Assembly (NCBI RefSeq): GCF_024749285.1
Contig: NZ_CP087196.1
Coordinates: 5,828,001-5,892,000, forward strand
DNA from: Pseudomonas sp. B21-015
Lineage (GTDB): Bacteria > Pseudomonadota > Gammaproteobacteria > Pseudomonadales > Pseudomonadaceae
DNA: 64,000 bases
Direction of reading: 5' to 3'
Within the stretch, counting starts at the first letter, position 1. Every line of letters starts with the position of its first letter. A model generated the notes under the pieces. That model did no database searches, was not told the DNA's origin, and was given only the letters and a program-made list of their open reading frames with translations. The translations under genes were made by a program, and so were the position numbers. Of this stretch, positions 56,869 to 64,000 are shown one piece after another.

Positions 56869-56915
56869 GAATGCTCCTTACGGGTTGTAGCCTGCCGCTC
56901 AAAAGCGGTCAGACA
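56869..56915 (-). promoter_or_regulatory. Candidate S6:S18 autoregulatory leader
   Basis: On the minus strand GACCGCTTTTGAGCGGCAGG then CTACAACCCGTAAGGAGC precede the rpsF ATG. The hairpin CCGCT-TTTGA-GCGG followed by an ACCCG segment beside the RBS resembles the S6:S18 leader motif, in which a CCG near a stem mimics 16S rRNA. Assignment by eye only. Confidence 0.4.
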
Positions 56916-57068
56916 AGGAGTGAATGACACTTATGGACTTGCCGGCGATAGACACATGCGTGCCTGCCGTCACAGCAAGGGGCGCAATTGTAGAGAAGGG
57001 TCGAGAGAGGTGCAAGGCAATTGGTGATTATTTGAACAACCCCAATCTTCGCCCAGACACAAAACCAC

Positions 57069-57158
57069 TGTGGGAGCGAGCCTGCTCGCGATGGGGTGCA
57101 ACATTCAACATTTGTGCTGAATGTAACTCCGCTATCGCGAGCAGGCTCGCTCCCACAG
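57069..57158. repeat. REP pair (GTGGGAGC class) after rlmB
   Basis: TGTGGGAGCGAGCCTGCTCG and CGAGCAGGCTCGCTCCCACA, near-perfect arms about 45 bases apart. Confidence 0.88.
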
Positions 57159-57172
57159 GGATTACAACCGGA

Positions 57173-57940
57173 TCAGGACTTTTTGGCGGTTCCGGCGGCT
57201 TTGACGCCGCGCTGGCGCAGGGCCTCGAACAGGCAGACGCCGGTGGCCACGGAAACGTTGAGACTGCTGACACTGCCCGCCATCGGCAGGCGCACCAGAT
57301 AGTCGCAAAGGTCGCGAGTCAGGCGGCGCATTCCGCTGCCCTCCGCCCCCATGATCAGGATGGTCGGGCCGGTCAGGTCCTGCTGATACAGATCCTGCTC
57401 AGCCTCGCCCGCGGTACCGACGACCCACAAGCCACGCTGCTTGAGCTTTTCCAGGGTGCGCGCCAGGTTGGTCACGGCCACCAACGGAATCACCTCCGCC
57501 GCGCCACAGGCGACTTTCCGCACCGTCGGGGTCAGGGTGGCTGACTTGTCCTTCGGCACGATCACTGCCAGCGCACCGGCCGCATCGGCCGAACGCAGGC
57601 AAGCGCCGAGGTTGTGCGGATCGGTCACGCCGTCGAGTACCAGCAGCAACGGTGCGCCTTCGGTGCGATCGAGCAGTTCGTCGAGCATCGCCTCGCCCCA
57701 GACCTGGCTCGGACTCACGTCCGCCACCACGCCCTGGTGCACGCCTTCAACCCACGCATCCAGTTCACGGCGCTCGGCCTGACCGACGGCTACGCGATTT
57801 TCGGCAGCGAGCTCGATCAGCGTCTGAACCCGCGGATCACTGCGGCCTTCAGCCAGCCAGATCTGCTTGACGCGTTTTGGGTGGTGACGCAGCAATGCTT
57901 CTACCGCGTGCACGCCGTAGATCTTTTCCAACTGACTCAT
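57173..57940 (-). CDS. rlmB: 23S rRNA (guanosine-2251-2'-O)-methyltransferase RlmB
   Basis: The 255-residue SpoU-family enzyme has an N-terminal L30e-like substrate domain (YGVHAVEALLRHHPKRVKQIW) and a C-terminal knotted SPOUT domain. Motifs are DPHNLGACLRSADAAG (motif 1), IMGAEGSGMRRL (motif 2) and LPMAGSVSSLNVSVATGVCLFE (motif 3, core GSVSSLNVSVATG). It methylates G2251 in the P loop of 23S rRNA. Its ATG overlaps the rnr stop by four bases. Confidence 0.96.
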   Translation of the reverse strand: MSQLEKIYGVHAVEALLRHHPKRVKQIWLAEGRSDPRVQTLIELAAENRVAVGQAERRELDAWVEGVHQGVVADVSPSQVWGEAMLDELLDRTEGAPLLLVLDGVTDPHNLGACLRSADAAGALAVIVPKDKSATLTPTVRKVACGAAEVIPLVAVTNLARTLEKLKQRGLWVVGTAGEAEQDLYQQDLTGPTILIMGAEGSGMRRLTRDLCDYLVRLPMAGSVSSLNVSVATGVCLFEALRQRGVKAAGTAKKS

Positions 57941-60576
57941 GACTTGGCCTTAGGTTTACGCGCCCCGCCGCTTCTGGCGGCTGGAGCGGAACCCGCTTTT
58001 GGCGGGCCTTTACGGTGTTTGCTTGGTTTTGCTGGCTTGCCGCCGGAGGCCTTGTCAGGCGCCGACCGCCCGGTCTTTCCCCCAGACGCCGCTTTACCGC
58101 CGCCTTTCGCTTCAGACAGCAATGCCTGTTTCATTTCACGACTTTTGCGCAACTCGGCATTTTTTGCCGCGGCATCGCTCGGGCGATAGGCTTCGACAGC
58201 CTTTTCCTTGGCAGGACGACGACCGGTTTTCGCCGGCGCCGGCTCCACAGCCGATTTTGTAGTAGCGGCGGCAGGCGCAGCGGTTTCAGCGCCACGCTTT
58301 TTGCGGCCGATCGGCGCGCTGGTGGTTTTTTCAGCCATCTCGAAGTCGATCTTGCGCTCGTCGAGGTCGACGCGCATGACCCGCACTTCAACGGTGTCGC
58401 CAAGGCGGAAACTGCGACCGGTGCGCTCACCGGCGAGGCGATGGTGCACAGGGTCGAAGTGGTAGTAATCGCCCGGCAGCGCGGTGACGTGCACCAGGCC
58501 TTCGACGTAAATATCGGTCAGCTCGACGAACAGGCCGAAACCGGTCACGGCGGTGATCACACCCGGGAACGATTCGCCCACGCGGTCTTTCATGAACTCG
58601 CACTTGAGCCAGTTCACCACGTCGCGGGTCGCTTCGTCGGCACGGCGCTCGCTCATCGAGCACTGCTCGCCGAGCTGCTCCAGGGTCGCTTCGTCGTACG
58701 GATAGATGCGCGCCTTCGGAATGGTCATCGCGCCGGCACGACGAACGTGCGGGGTGTCCATTTTCGAATGGATGACGCTGCGAATCGCCCGGTGCGTGAG
58801 CAAGTCCGGGTAGCGGCGAATCGGCGAAGTGAAGTGGGTATAGGCTTCGTAGTTCAGGCCGAAGTGGCCCTGGTTATCGGCGCTGTACACCGCCTGACTC
58901 AACGAACGCAGCATGACGGTCTGGATCAGGTGGAAATCCGGACGGTCCTTGATGCTGGCCAGCAAAGCCTGGTAATCCTTCGGCGACGGACCATCCTTGC
59001 CTTTGTGCAGGGACAGGCCGAGCTCGCCAAGGAAGGCGCGCAGTTTTTCCAGACGCTCCGGTGGCGGGCCGTCGTGGACGCGGTACAACGCAGGGATTTC
59101 GTGTTTTTTCAGGAATTCGGCGGTGGCCACGTTGGCCGCCAGCATGCATTCCTCGATCAGCTTGTGAGCGTCATTGCGAACGGTCGGACGGATTTCGGCA
59201 ATCTTGCGCTCGGAACCGAAGATGATCCGGGTTTCCTGCGTTTCGAAATCGATCGCGCCGCGCACGTGACGGGCCGCCAGCAAAACCTTGTACAGCGCAT
59301 ACAGCTGCTTGAGGTGCGGCAGGACGTCGGTGTACTCACCACGAAGCTGACGCGCCTCGGTGGCTTTCGGCGTTTCCAGCATGGCGCTGACCTTGTTGTA
59401 GGTCAGGCGGGCATGGGAGTGAATCACCGCTTCGTAGAAGCAGTAGTCGGTCATCTCGCCGGATTTGGAGATGGTCATCTCGCAAACCATGGCCAGGCGA
59501 TCGACGTGCGGGTTCAGCGAGCACAGGCCGTTGGACAGCTGTTCAGGCAGCATCGGCACGACGCGCTCGGGGAAGTACACCGAGTTGCCACGAACCTGGG
59601 ATTCGTTATCCAGTGCCGAACCGATTTTTACGTAGCTGGAAACGTCGGCAATCGCCACGTACAACTTCCAGCCACCGGAGAACAGGCGCAGCTTGCCCGG
59701 TTTGGCTTCGCAGTAGACCGCGTCATCGAAGTCGCGCGCATCTTCGCCGTCGATGGTCACGAACGGCAGATGGCGCAGGTCGATGCGCTTCTCTTTGTCT
59801 TTCTCTTCGACTTCAGGCTTGAGCTTGGCAGCTTCCTTGAGTACCGCTTCAGGCCAGACATGAGGAATATCGTAGGTGCGCAGGGCGACATCGATTTCCA
59901 TGCCCGGCGCCATGTAGTTACCCACGACTTCGACGACGTCGCCTTGCGGCTGGAAGCGTGGCGTCGGCCAGTGAGTGATCTTCACCTCAACGAACTGACC
60001 GATCTGGGCATTGGCGTTGCGACCTGGCGTCACCAGCACTTCTTGCTGGATCTTCGGATTGTCCGCGACGACGAAACCGATACCGCCCTCTTCGAAGTAA
60101 CGACCGACGATGGACTCGTGGGCACGGGACACCACTTCGACGATCATGCCTTCGCGGCGGCCGCGACGATCGAGCCCGGAAACACGCGCCAAGGCACGGT
60201 CGCCGTCGAACACCAGGCGCATTTGCGCCGGGCTCATGAACAAGTCGTCACTGCCGTCGTCCGGGACCAGGAAGCCGAAGCCGTCACGGTGACCGCTGAT
60301 GCGGCCCAGGATCAGGTCGAGCTTGTCCACCGGCGCATAGGTGCCGCGACGGGTATAGATGAGTTGAGCGTCGCGCTCCATGGCGCGCAGGCGGCGGCGC
60401 AGGGCTTCGATCTGGTCTTCTGTGGTCAGACCAAACTCTTCGACCAGCTGCTCGCGGTTAGCAGGCGAACCTCGATCAGCGAGGTGCTGAAGGATCAGTT
60501 CGCGGCTAGGAATAGGGTTTTCATATTTTTCCGCTTCACGAGCGGCCTCGGGATCGAGGGACTGCCAATCGGCCAT
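57937..60576 (-). CDS. rnr: Ribonuclease R
   Basis: The 879-residue 3'-5' exoribonuclease has an N-terminal winged-helix, cold-shock domains (about 85-240), the RNB catalytic domain with TIDGEDARDFDDAVYCE (metal-binding aspartates, about 280) and an S1 domain (about 650-735). A long lysine/alanine-rich basic tail follows. It degrades structured RNA, including rRNA and mRNA decay intermediates. It is operonic with rlmB, the common gammaproteobacterial order. Confidence 0.97.
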   Translation of the reverse strand: MADWQSLDPEAAREAEKYENPIPSRELILQHLADRGSPANREQLVEEFGLTTEDQIEALRRRLRAMERDAQLIYTRRGTYAPVDKLDLILGRISGHRDGFGFLVPDDGSDDLFMSPAQMRLVFDGDRALARVSGLDRRGRREGMIVEVVSRAHESIVGRYFEEGGIGFVVADNPKIQQEVLVTPGRNANAQIGQFVEVKITHWPTPRFQPQGDVVEVVGNYMAPGMEIDVALRTYDIPHVWPEAVLKEAAKLKPEVEEKDKEKRIDLRHLPFVTIDGEDARDFDDAVYCEAKPGKLRLFSGGWKLYVAIADVSSYVKIGSALDNESQVRGNSVYFPERVVPMLPEQLSNGLCSLNPHVDRLAMVCEMTISKSGEMTDYCFYEAVIHSHARLTYNKVSAMLETPKATEARQLRGEYTDVLPHLKQLYALYKVLLAARHVRGAIDFETQETRIIFGSERKIAEIRPTVRNDAHKLIEECMLAANVATAEFLKKHEIPALYRVHDGPPPERLEKLRAFLGELGLSLHKGKDGPSPKDYQALLASIKDRPDFHLIQTVMLRSLSQAVYSADNQGHFGLNYEAYTHFTSPIRRYPDLLTHRAIRSVIHSKMDTPHVRRAGAMTIPKARIYPYDEATLEQLGEQCSMSERRADEATRDVVNWLKCEFMKDRVGESFPGVITAVTGFGLFVELTDIYVEGLVHVTALPGDYYHFDPVHHRLAGERTGRSFRLGDTVEVRVMRVDLDERKIDFEMAEKTTSAPIGRKKRGAETAAPAAATTKSAVEPAPAKTGRRPAKEKAVEAYRPSDAAAKNAELRKSREMKQALLSEAKGGGKAASGGKTGRSAPDKASGGKPAKPSKHRKGPPKAGSAPAARSGGARKPKAKS

Positions 60577-60737
60577 TAGAGAGTTTTCACCTTGTCTATA
60601 TGCGGGTTAGTTTGGCATAGGCGTAATGAAACGGGAAATTTCAGGCTATGACAGCCCATCTAAAGCCCTTTATCGACACCGCAAAGCTGATTTGAATGCC
60701 GCCGGTAAAATTTTCCAGGTTTTTTTGATGACAGGGG

Positions 60738-60766
60738 TTTACAGTTAAAAAGACGCTCCGTATAGT
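60738..60766 (+). promoter_or_regulatory. Sigma-70 promoter of tRNA-Leu 1
   Basis: TTTACA (-35, 60738-60743) and TATAGT (-10, 60761-60766), spaced by 17 bases, about 36 bases before the mature tRNA. Confidence 0.85.
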
Positions 60767-60802
60767 GCGCGCCATCGACGACGCACTAGCGCTGCCGATA
60801 CT

Positions 60803-60889
60803 GCCCAGATGGTGAAATTGGTAGACACGCCAGCTTCAGGTGCTGGTGACCGCAAGGTCGTGGAAGTTCGAGTCTTCTTCTGGGCACCA
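60803..60889 (+). tRNA. tRNA-Leu (anticodon CAG)
   Basis: 87 bases including encoded CCA. Acceptor GCCCAGA/TCTGGGC, D-arm with GGTAGAC, anticodon stem CCAGC/GCTGG around loop TTCAGGT (anticodon CAG, reads CUG), a long variable arm (class II) and T-arm with GTTCGAGTC. Identical to the next tRNA. Confidence 0.97.
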
Positions 60890-60930
60890 ATTTCGAGCTT
60901 GAGATTAGATCAATTTCAAGACTCATACAA

Positions 60931-60953
60931 AAACCCGCGAAAGCGGGTTTTTT
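60931..60953 (+). terminator. Terminator after tRNA-Leu 1
   Basis: AAACCCGC, loop GAAA, GCGGGTTT and TTT: 8-bp stem with a T run. Confidence 0.9.
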
Positions 60954-60992
60954 GCATTCCAAGCTTCTGATTTATTAAAACTAAATCAGGGG

Positions 60993-61021
60993 TTTACAGA
61001 TCAAAATGCTCTCCGTATAGT
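60993..61021 (+). promoter_or_regulatory. Sigma-70 promoter of tRNA-Leu 2
   Basis: TTTACA (60993-60998) and TATAGT (61016-61021), spacing 17, in a context almost the same as the first tRNA promoter. Confidence 0.85.
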
Positions 61022-61055
61022 GCGCCACATCAACAGCGGCAACGCTGAAGATACT

Positions 61056-61142
61056 GCCCAGATGGTGAAATTGGTAGACACGCCAGCTTCAGGTGCTGGT
61101 GACCGCAAGGTCGTGGAAGTTCGAGTCTTCTTCTGGGCACCA
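61056..61142 (+). tRNA. tRNA-Leu (anticodon CAG), second identical copy
   Basis: The 87 bases are the same as in 60803-60889, including CCA. It has its own promoter and terminator, so the two genes are tandem but separate transcription units. Confidence 0.97.
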
Positions 61143-61175
61143 ATTCAAATTCAAGGTCACGATCTTGAATTTCAC

Positions 61176-61199
61176 AAAAACCCGCGAAAGCGGGTTTTT
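61176..61199 (+). terminator. Terminator after tRNA-Leu 2
   Basis: AAAAACCCGC, loop GAAA, GCGGGTTTTT: 10-bp stem ending in T5. Confidence 0.9.
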
Positions 61200-61205
61200 G
61201 CGTTT

Positions 61206-61328
61206 TGTGGCGAGGGCGCTTGCTCCCGCTGGGGCGCGAAGCGGCCCCCCCTCATTCTTTTAGTCAAACCTTATTGCCCGGTTTTGCGACTGCTTCGCAG
61301 CCGAACGGGAGCAAGCTCCCTCGCCACA
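61206..61328. repeat. Inverted repeat, TGTGGCGAGGG class
   Basis: TGTGGCGAGGGCGCTTGCTC and GAGCAAGCTCCCTCGCCACA form the arms, with GGGGCGCGAAGCGGCCCC and GCTTCGCAGCC in the loop. Confidence 0.85.
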
Positions 61329-61387
61329 AAGGCCCGCCCCACCCCCTCTAGCCGACACTCCTCAGACCCGTAAGGCGCACTTGAGAA

Positions 61388-61406
61388 GCAATATCGTTTA
61401 TCATTG
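61388..61406. promoter_or_regulatory. Fur-box-like sequence upstream of the iron transporter
   Basis: GCAATATCGTTTATCATTG resembles the Fur box (GATAAT-type hexamers; the complement reads CAATGATAAACGATATTGC). About 40 bases upstream of the binding-protein start. Supports iron-repressed expression. Confidence 0.5.
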
Positions 61407-61445
61407 TTTCAAGTTTTTGCAATGCGACAGTGAGGAACCCTGCGA

Positions 61446-62456
61446 ATGATGTTTCGAAATACCCTGCGCCGCGGCCTGACCATCACCCTCCTCGGCCTGA
61501 CACTCGCCACTCCCCTCACCCAAGCCGCCGATCCGGTTTCCCTGACACTCTATAACGGTCAACACAAGGAAGTCGGCGACGCCGTCGCCAAAGCCTTCGA
61601 GGCCAAGACCGGGATTCACGTCAATGTGCGCAAAGGCAGCAGCAACCAGCTCGCCAGCCAGATCGTCGAAGAAGGCGATCGCTCCCCCGCCGACGTGATC
61701 TACACCGAAGAATCCCCACCGCTGAACAAACTCGGCGAACAAGGCCTGCTGGCCCAGACCGATACCGCCACCCTCGCCGTTCTGCCCAAAGACTACGTCG
61801 CTGGCAACGGTACCTGGATCGGCATCACGGCACGGGTCCGCGTCATCGCTTTCAACCCCAAGCTGATTGACGAAAAAGACCTGCCCAAATCAGTGATGGA
61901 GTTCTCCGATCCAAAATGGCAAGGCAAGGTCGGCTTCGTGCCTTCCAGCGGCGCCTTTCAGGAGCAGGCCGTAGCGATCATCAAAGTCCACGGGATGGAC
62001 GCCGCCGAAGAATGGCTGACCGGCCTGCGGGCGTTCGGCAAGACCTACAGCAACAACATGGTTGCGCTGAAAGCCGTGGAAAATGGCGAAGTCGCCTCCG
62101 TGCTGGTGAACAACTATTACTGGTTCGCCTTGCAGCGTGAAAAAGGCCAGCTCGACTCGAAACTGCATTACTTCACCGGTGGCGACGTCGGTGGGCTGAT
62201 CACCGTTTCCAGCGCTGCGGTGCTGAAATCCAGCAAGCATCCAAAAGAAGCGCAGCAATTGCTCGCCTACATGGCCAGCGAAGAAGGTCAGCGCGTGATC
62301 ACCCAGACCACCGCCGAATACCCGCTGCACAAGGGCATGGCATCGGATCGCGGTCTCAAGCCATTCAGCGAACTGCAAGCGCCGAACGTCACGCCGGCCG
62401 ACCTCGGCAACGCCGAAGAAGCCCTGGACCTGGAACGCGACGTTGGCTTGAACTGA
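61446..62456 (+). CDS. Iron(III) ABC transporter substrate-binding protein (FbpA-like)
   Basis: The 336-residue periplasmic protein has a signal peptide (about 1-27, ending LTQAADP) and the class of solute-binding fold seen in FbpA/FutA. LTLYNGQHKEVGDAVAKAFE is the opening, and the paired iron-ligand tyrosines appear in VNNYYWFALQ. It would bind ferric iron in the periplasm and pass it to the permease encoded next. Its stop shares one base with the permease ATG. A Fur-box-like site lies upstream. Other oxyanion ligands cannot be excluded. Confidence 0.87.
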   Translation: MMFRNTLRRGLTITLLGLTLATPLTQAADPVSLTLYNGQHKEVGDAVAKAFEAKTGIHVNVRKGSSNQLASQIVEEGDRSPADVIYTEESPPLNKLGEQGLLAQTDTATLAVLPKDYVAGNGTWIGITARVRVIAFNPKLIDEKDLPKSVMEFSDPKWQGKVGFVPSSGAFQEQAVAIIKVHGMDAAEEWLTGLRAFGKTYSNNMVALKAVENGEVASVLVNNYYWFALQREKGQLDSKLHYFTGGDVGGLITVSSAAVLKSSKHPKEAQQLLAYMASEEGQRVITQTTAEYPLHKGMASDRGLKPFSELQAPNVTPADLGNAEEALDLERDVGLN

Positions 62457-64000
62457 TGAGCACATCGTTATCCGCCCCCGCCTTGCGCGGGAGCTACGTG
62501 CCACCGCGCAAGCGGCCGTCGATCTGGTTGTTGCTGCCGGTTTTGCTGCTGGTGGTGCTCAGTCTGTTGCCGCTGGCTTATGTCGGCCTCAAGACCTGGC
62601 AAGCCGGCTGGGCCGAGGCGCTGCATCTGTTGTGGCGGCCCTACGTGTTTGGCCTGTTGCGCAATACGCTGGCGCTGATGCTGGGCGTCACATTGGCCTG
62701 TGGTGTGATTGGCTTGTCACTCGCCTGGTTGCTGGAGCGCAGCAATCTGCCGGGACGACGGTTATGGGGCGTGATCCTGTGTCTGCCATTCGCGGTGCCG
62801 GCGTTTGTCAGCAGCTTCACCTGGGTGTCCCTGAGCGCTCACTTCGAAGGGCTGGGCGGGGCGATTCTGGTGATGAGCCTGTCCAAGTACCCGCTGATCT
62901 TTCTGCCGGTGGCGGCGACGCTGCGCAATCTCGATCCCTCTCTTGAAGAGTCCGCACGGACCCTGGGGCAGAATCGTTGGGGCGTATTCTTCAAAATCAC
63001 CCTGCCCCTGCTCTGGCCGTCACTGCTCGCCGGCTCGCTGCTGATTGCGCTGCACATGCTGGTGGAGTTCGGCGCGCTGTCGATCATCGGCCTGCAAACC
63101 TTTACCACGGCGATCTATCAGCAGTTCGAACTGGAGTTCAGCAATGCCAACGCGGCAATGCTTTCTGCCGTATTGCTGGCGCTGTGCCTTATGTTGCTGT
63201 GGCTCGAATTGCGAGTGCGCGGCAAAGGCCGACATGTGCGCACCGGCCAGGGCGCGGCGCGGCATGCGGAGCAGGTTCGTCTGGGGCCATGGGCGACTGC
63301 CGGACAGCTTTACTGCTTGCTGCTGGCGATCATCGGCAGCGGCATTCCACTGGGAATGCTGGCGTACTGGCTGATGGTGGGTTCATCGGCGGCGTTCCCG
63401 GTAGCCGCGATCAGCGAGGCATTGTTATCGTCCCTGGCGCTGTCGCTAGGTGGAGCTGCGCTGTGCCTGGTGCTGGCGGTGCCGGTGGGGTTGCTGGTGG
63501 TGCGCCATAAAGGCCGGCTGGCGATCTGGGCCGAGCGCCTGCCGTATCTGCTGCATGCATTGCCAGGGTTGGTGATTGCGCTGACCCTGGTGTATTTCGC
63601 TCTGCATTATGCGCCGGTGCTGTACCAGACCTCGGCGCTGCTGCTGATTGCTTATGCGTTGTTGTTTCTGCCACTGGCGCAGGCGCCGATTCGCACTGCG
63701 CTGAACAAGGCTGCGCCACAACTGGAAGAGGCCGCGCGCACGCTGGGGGCGTCGCCTTTCAGCGCGTTTTGTCGGGTGACCCTGCCCATCATCTTTCCCG
63801 CCCTGGGCGCAGCGTTTGCGCTGGTGTTTCTGGATGCGATGAAAGAACTGACGGCAACGCTGCTGCTGAGCCCGACCGGGCTCAATACATTGGCGACGGA
63901 AGTCTGGGCGCACACTGCGAATGTGGAGTTTGCGGCGGCGGCGCCTTATGCGGCGTTGTTGATTGTGGTGTCAGGGTTGCCGGTTTACTTGCTTACGACC
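62456..64000 (+). CDS. Iron(III) ABC transporter permease (FbpB-like), 3' end outside window
   Basis: The frame is open for 515 codons from ATG 62456 to the right edge. It is a double-length permease with two homologous halves of about six helices each. Both halves keep the EAA loop: EESARTLGQNRWGVFFKITL (core ARTLGQNRWG, about residues 166-175) and EEAARTLGASPFSAF. The first half starts after a short cytoplasmic tail (STSLSAPALRGSYVPPRKRP). Pairing with the FbpA-like gene points to ferric iron uptake. The cognate ATPase should lie beyond the window. Confidence 0.9.
   Translation, partial: MSTSLSAPALRGSYVPPRKRPSIWLLLPVLLLVVLSLLPLAYVGLKTWQAGWAEALHLLWRPYVFGLLRNTLALMLGVTLACGVIGLSLAWLLERSNLPGRRLWGVILCLPFAVPAFVSSFTWVSLSAHFEGLGGAILVMSLSKYPLIFLPVAATLRNLDPSLEESARTLGQNRWGVFFKITLPLLWPSLLAGSLLIALHMLVEFGALSIIGLQTFTTAIYQQFELEFSNANAAMLSAVLLALCLMLLWLELRVRGKGRHVRTGQGAARHAEQVRLGPWATAGQLYCLLLAIIGSGIPLGMLAYWLMVGSSAAFPVAAISEALLSSLALSLGGAALCLVLAVPVGLLVVRHKGRLAIWAERLPYLLHALPGLVIALTLVYFALHYAPVLYQTSALLLIAYALLFLPLAQAPIRTALNKAAPQLEEAARTLGASPFSAFCRVTLPIIFPALGAAFALVFLDAMKELTATLLLSPTGLNTLATEVWAHTANVEFAAAAPYAALLIVVSGLPVYLLTT

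Larger units (their letters stand above)
56869..57172. other. 304-base gap between rlmB and rpsF
   Basis: Besides the rpsF leader it holds the ribosomal-operon promoter region and a REP pair (57069-57158). No gene is seen. Confidence 0.6.
60577..61445. other. 869-base stretch with two tRNA units and a repeat, no protein gene
   Basis: Contains the rnr upstream region (60577-60737), two tRNA-Leu transcription units, a TGTGGCGAGG-class repeat and the promoter region of the iron transporter. An open frame at 61020-61373 crosses the tRNA and the repeat and is rejected. Confidence 0.8.

Noticed and set aside
58015..60579. An 854-codon open frame antisense to rnr
   Set aside because: It is the complement of RNase R with strong third-position GC bias, which suppresses stops on the opposite strand. 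The rnr frame has all family motifs; the antisense product has none and no RBS.
61020..61373. A 117-codon frame across the second tRNA-Leu
   Set aside because: It is translated from the tRNA, its terminator and a repeat; not a protein gene.

Overview
The window is a GC-rich, densely coded chromosomal segment of a fluorescent-group Pseudomonas. The evidence is the protein families (UrtDE, UreDABC/EFG, AmaAB, azurin, RNase R next to RlmB), the dense short intergenic palindromes of the GTGGGAGC...GCTCCCAC and TGTGGCGAGG...CCTCGCCACA kinds, and the gene order. From memory, that order follows the P. aeruginosa PA486x-PA493x region (urease, Liv transporter, NAD salvage, azurin, dnaB, rnr). I could not check this by alignment. 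No phage, insertion sequence, CRISPR array or rRNA gene was seen.

Layout. Positions 1-6 kb hold the end of the urea ABC transporter (urtD, urtE) and the first urease block: ureD, ureA, two GNAT acetyltransferases, ureB, ureC. Positions 6-19 kb hold an orphan histidine kinase, the cbpA-cbpM co-chaperone pair facing an Hsp70-like gene, an AI-2E family permease, a PsiF-type protein, an AraC regulator facing a DMT exporter, a lipase, an SMR exporter with an azoreductase facing a LysR gene, and an AsmA protein. A small secreted protein built from seven 42-bp repeats (19.2-19.8 kb) and a FabR/DesT-like regulator precede the second urease block, ureE-ureF-ureG-hupE (20.8-23.2 kb), which has a good sigma-54 promoter. 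An AGE-family sugar isomerase and a YdfG-like dehydrogenase follow, then an 830-bp non-coding stretch rich in DnaA boxes.

Positions 26-31.5 kb carry a five-gene branched-chain-type ABC transporter (livKHMGF) on the minus strand behind a near-perfect sigma-54 promoter. Its livM gene is frameshifted in a run of eight A. Positions 31.8-35.8 kb carry the L-pipecolate/lysine catabolic genes amaA and amaB with a divergent LysR regulator. Positions 35.9-38.9 kb look AT-richer and hold an HTH regulator, an AGCS amino-acid symporter and two small genes. NAD salvage genes (pncB, nadE), azurin, a LOG protein and a small lysine-rich protein follow.

Positions 43-50 kb encode three linked enzymes (two transglutaminase-like proteins and a fused ATP-grasp/alpha-E protein) that resemble a predicted but unsolved peptide-forming or protein-tagging pathway. 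This is the best candidate in the window for an undescribed system. After YgiQ come housekeeping genes read leftward (rnr, rlmB, rpsF, rpsR, a membrane protein, rplI, dnaB), two identical tRNA-Leu(CAG) genes, and the start of an iron ABC transporter that runs off the right edge.

Nitrogen acquisition is the recurring theme: urea uptake, urease, the sigma-54 promoters at ureE and livK, and lysine/pipecolate catabolism.
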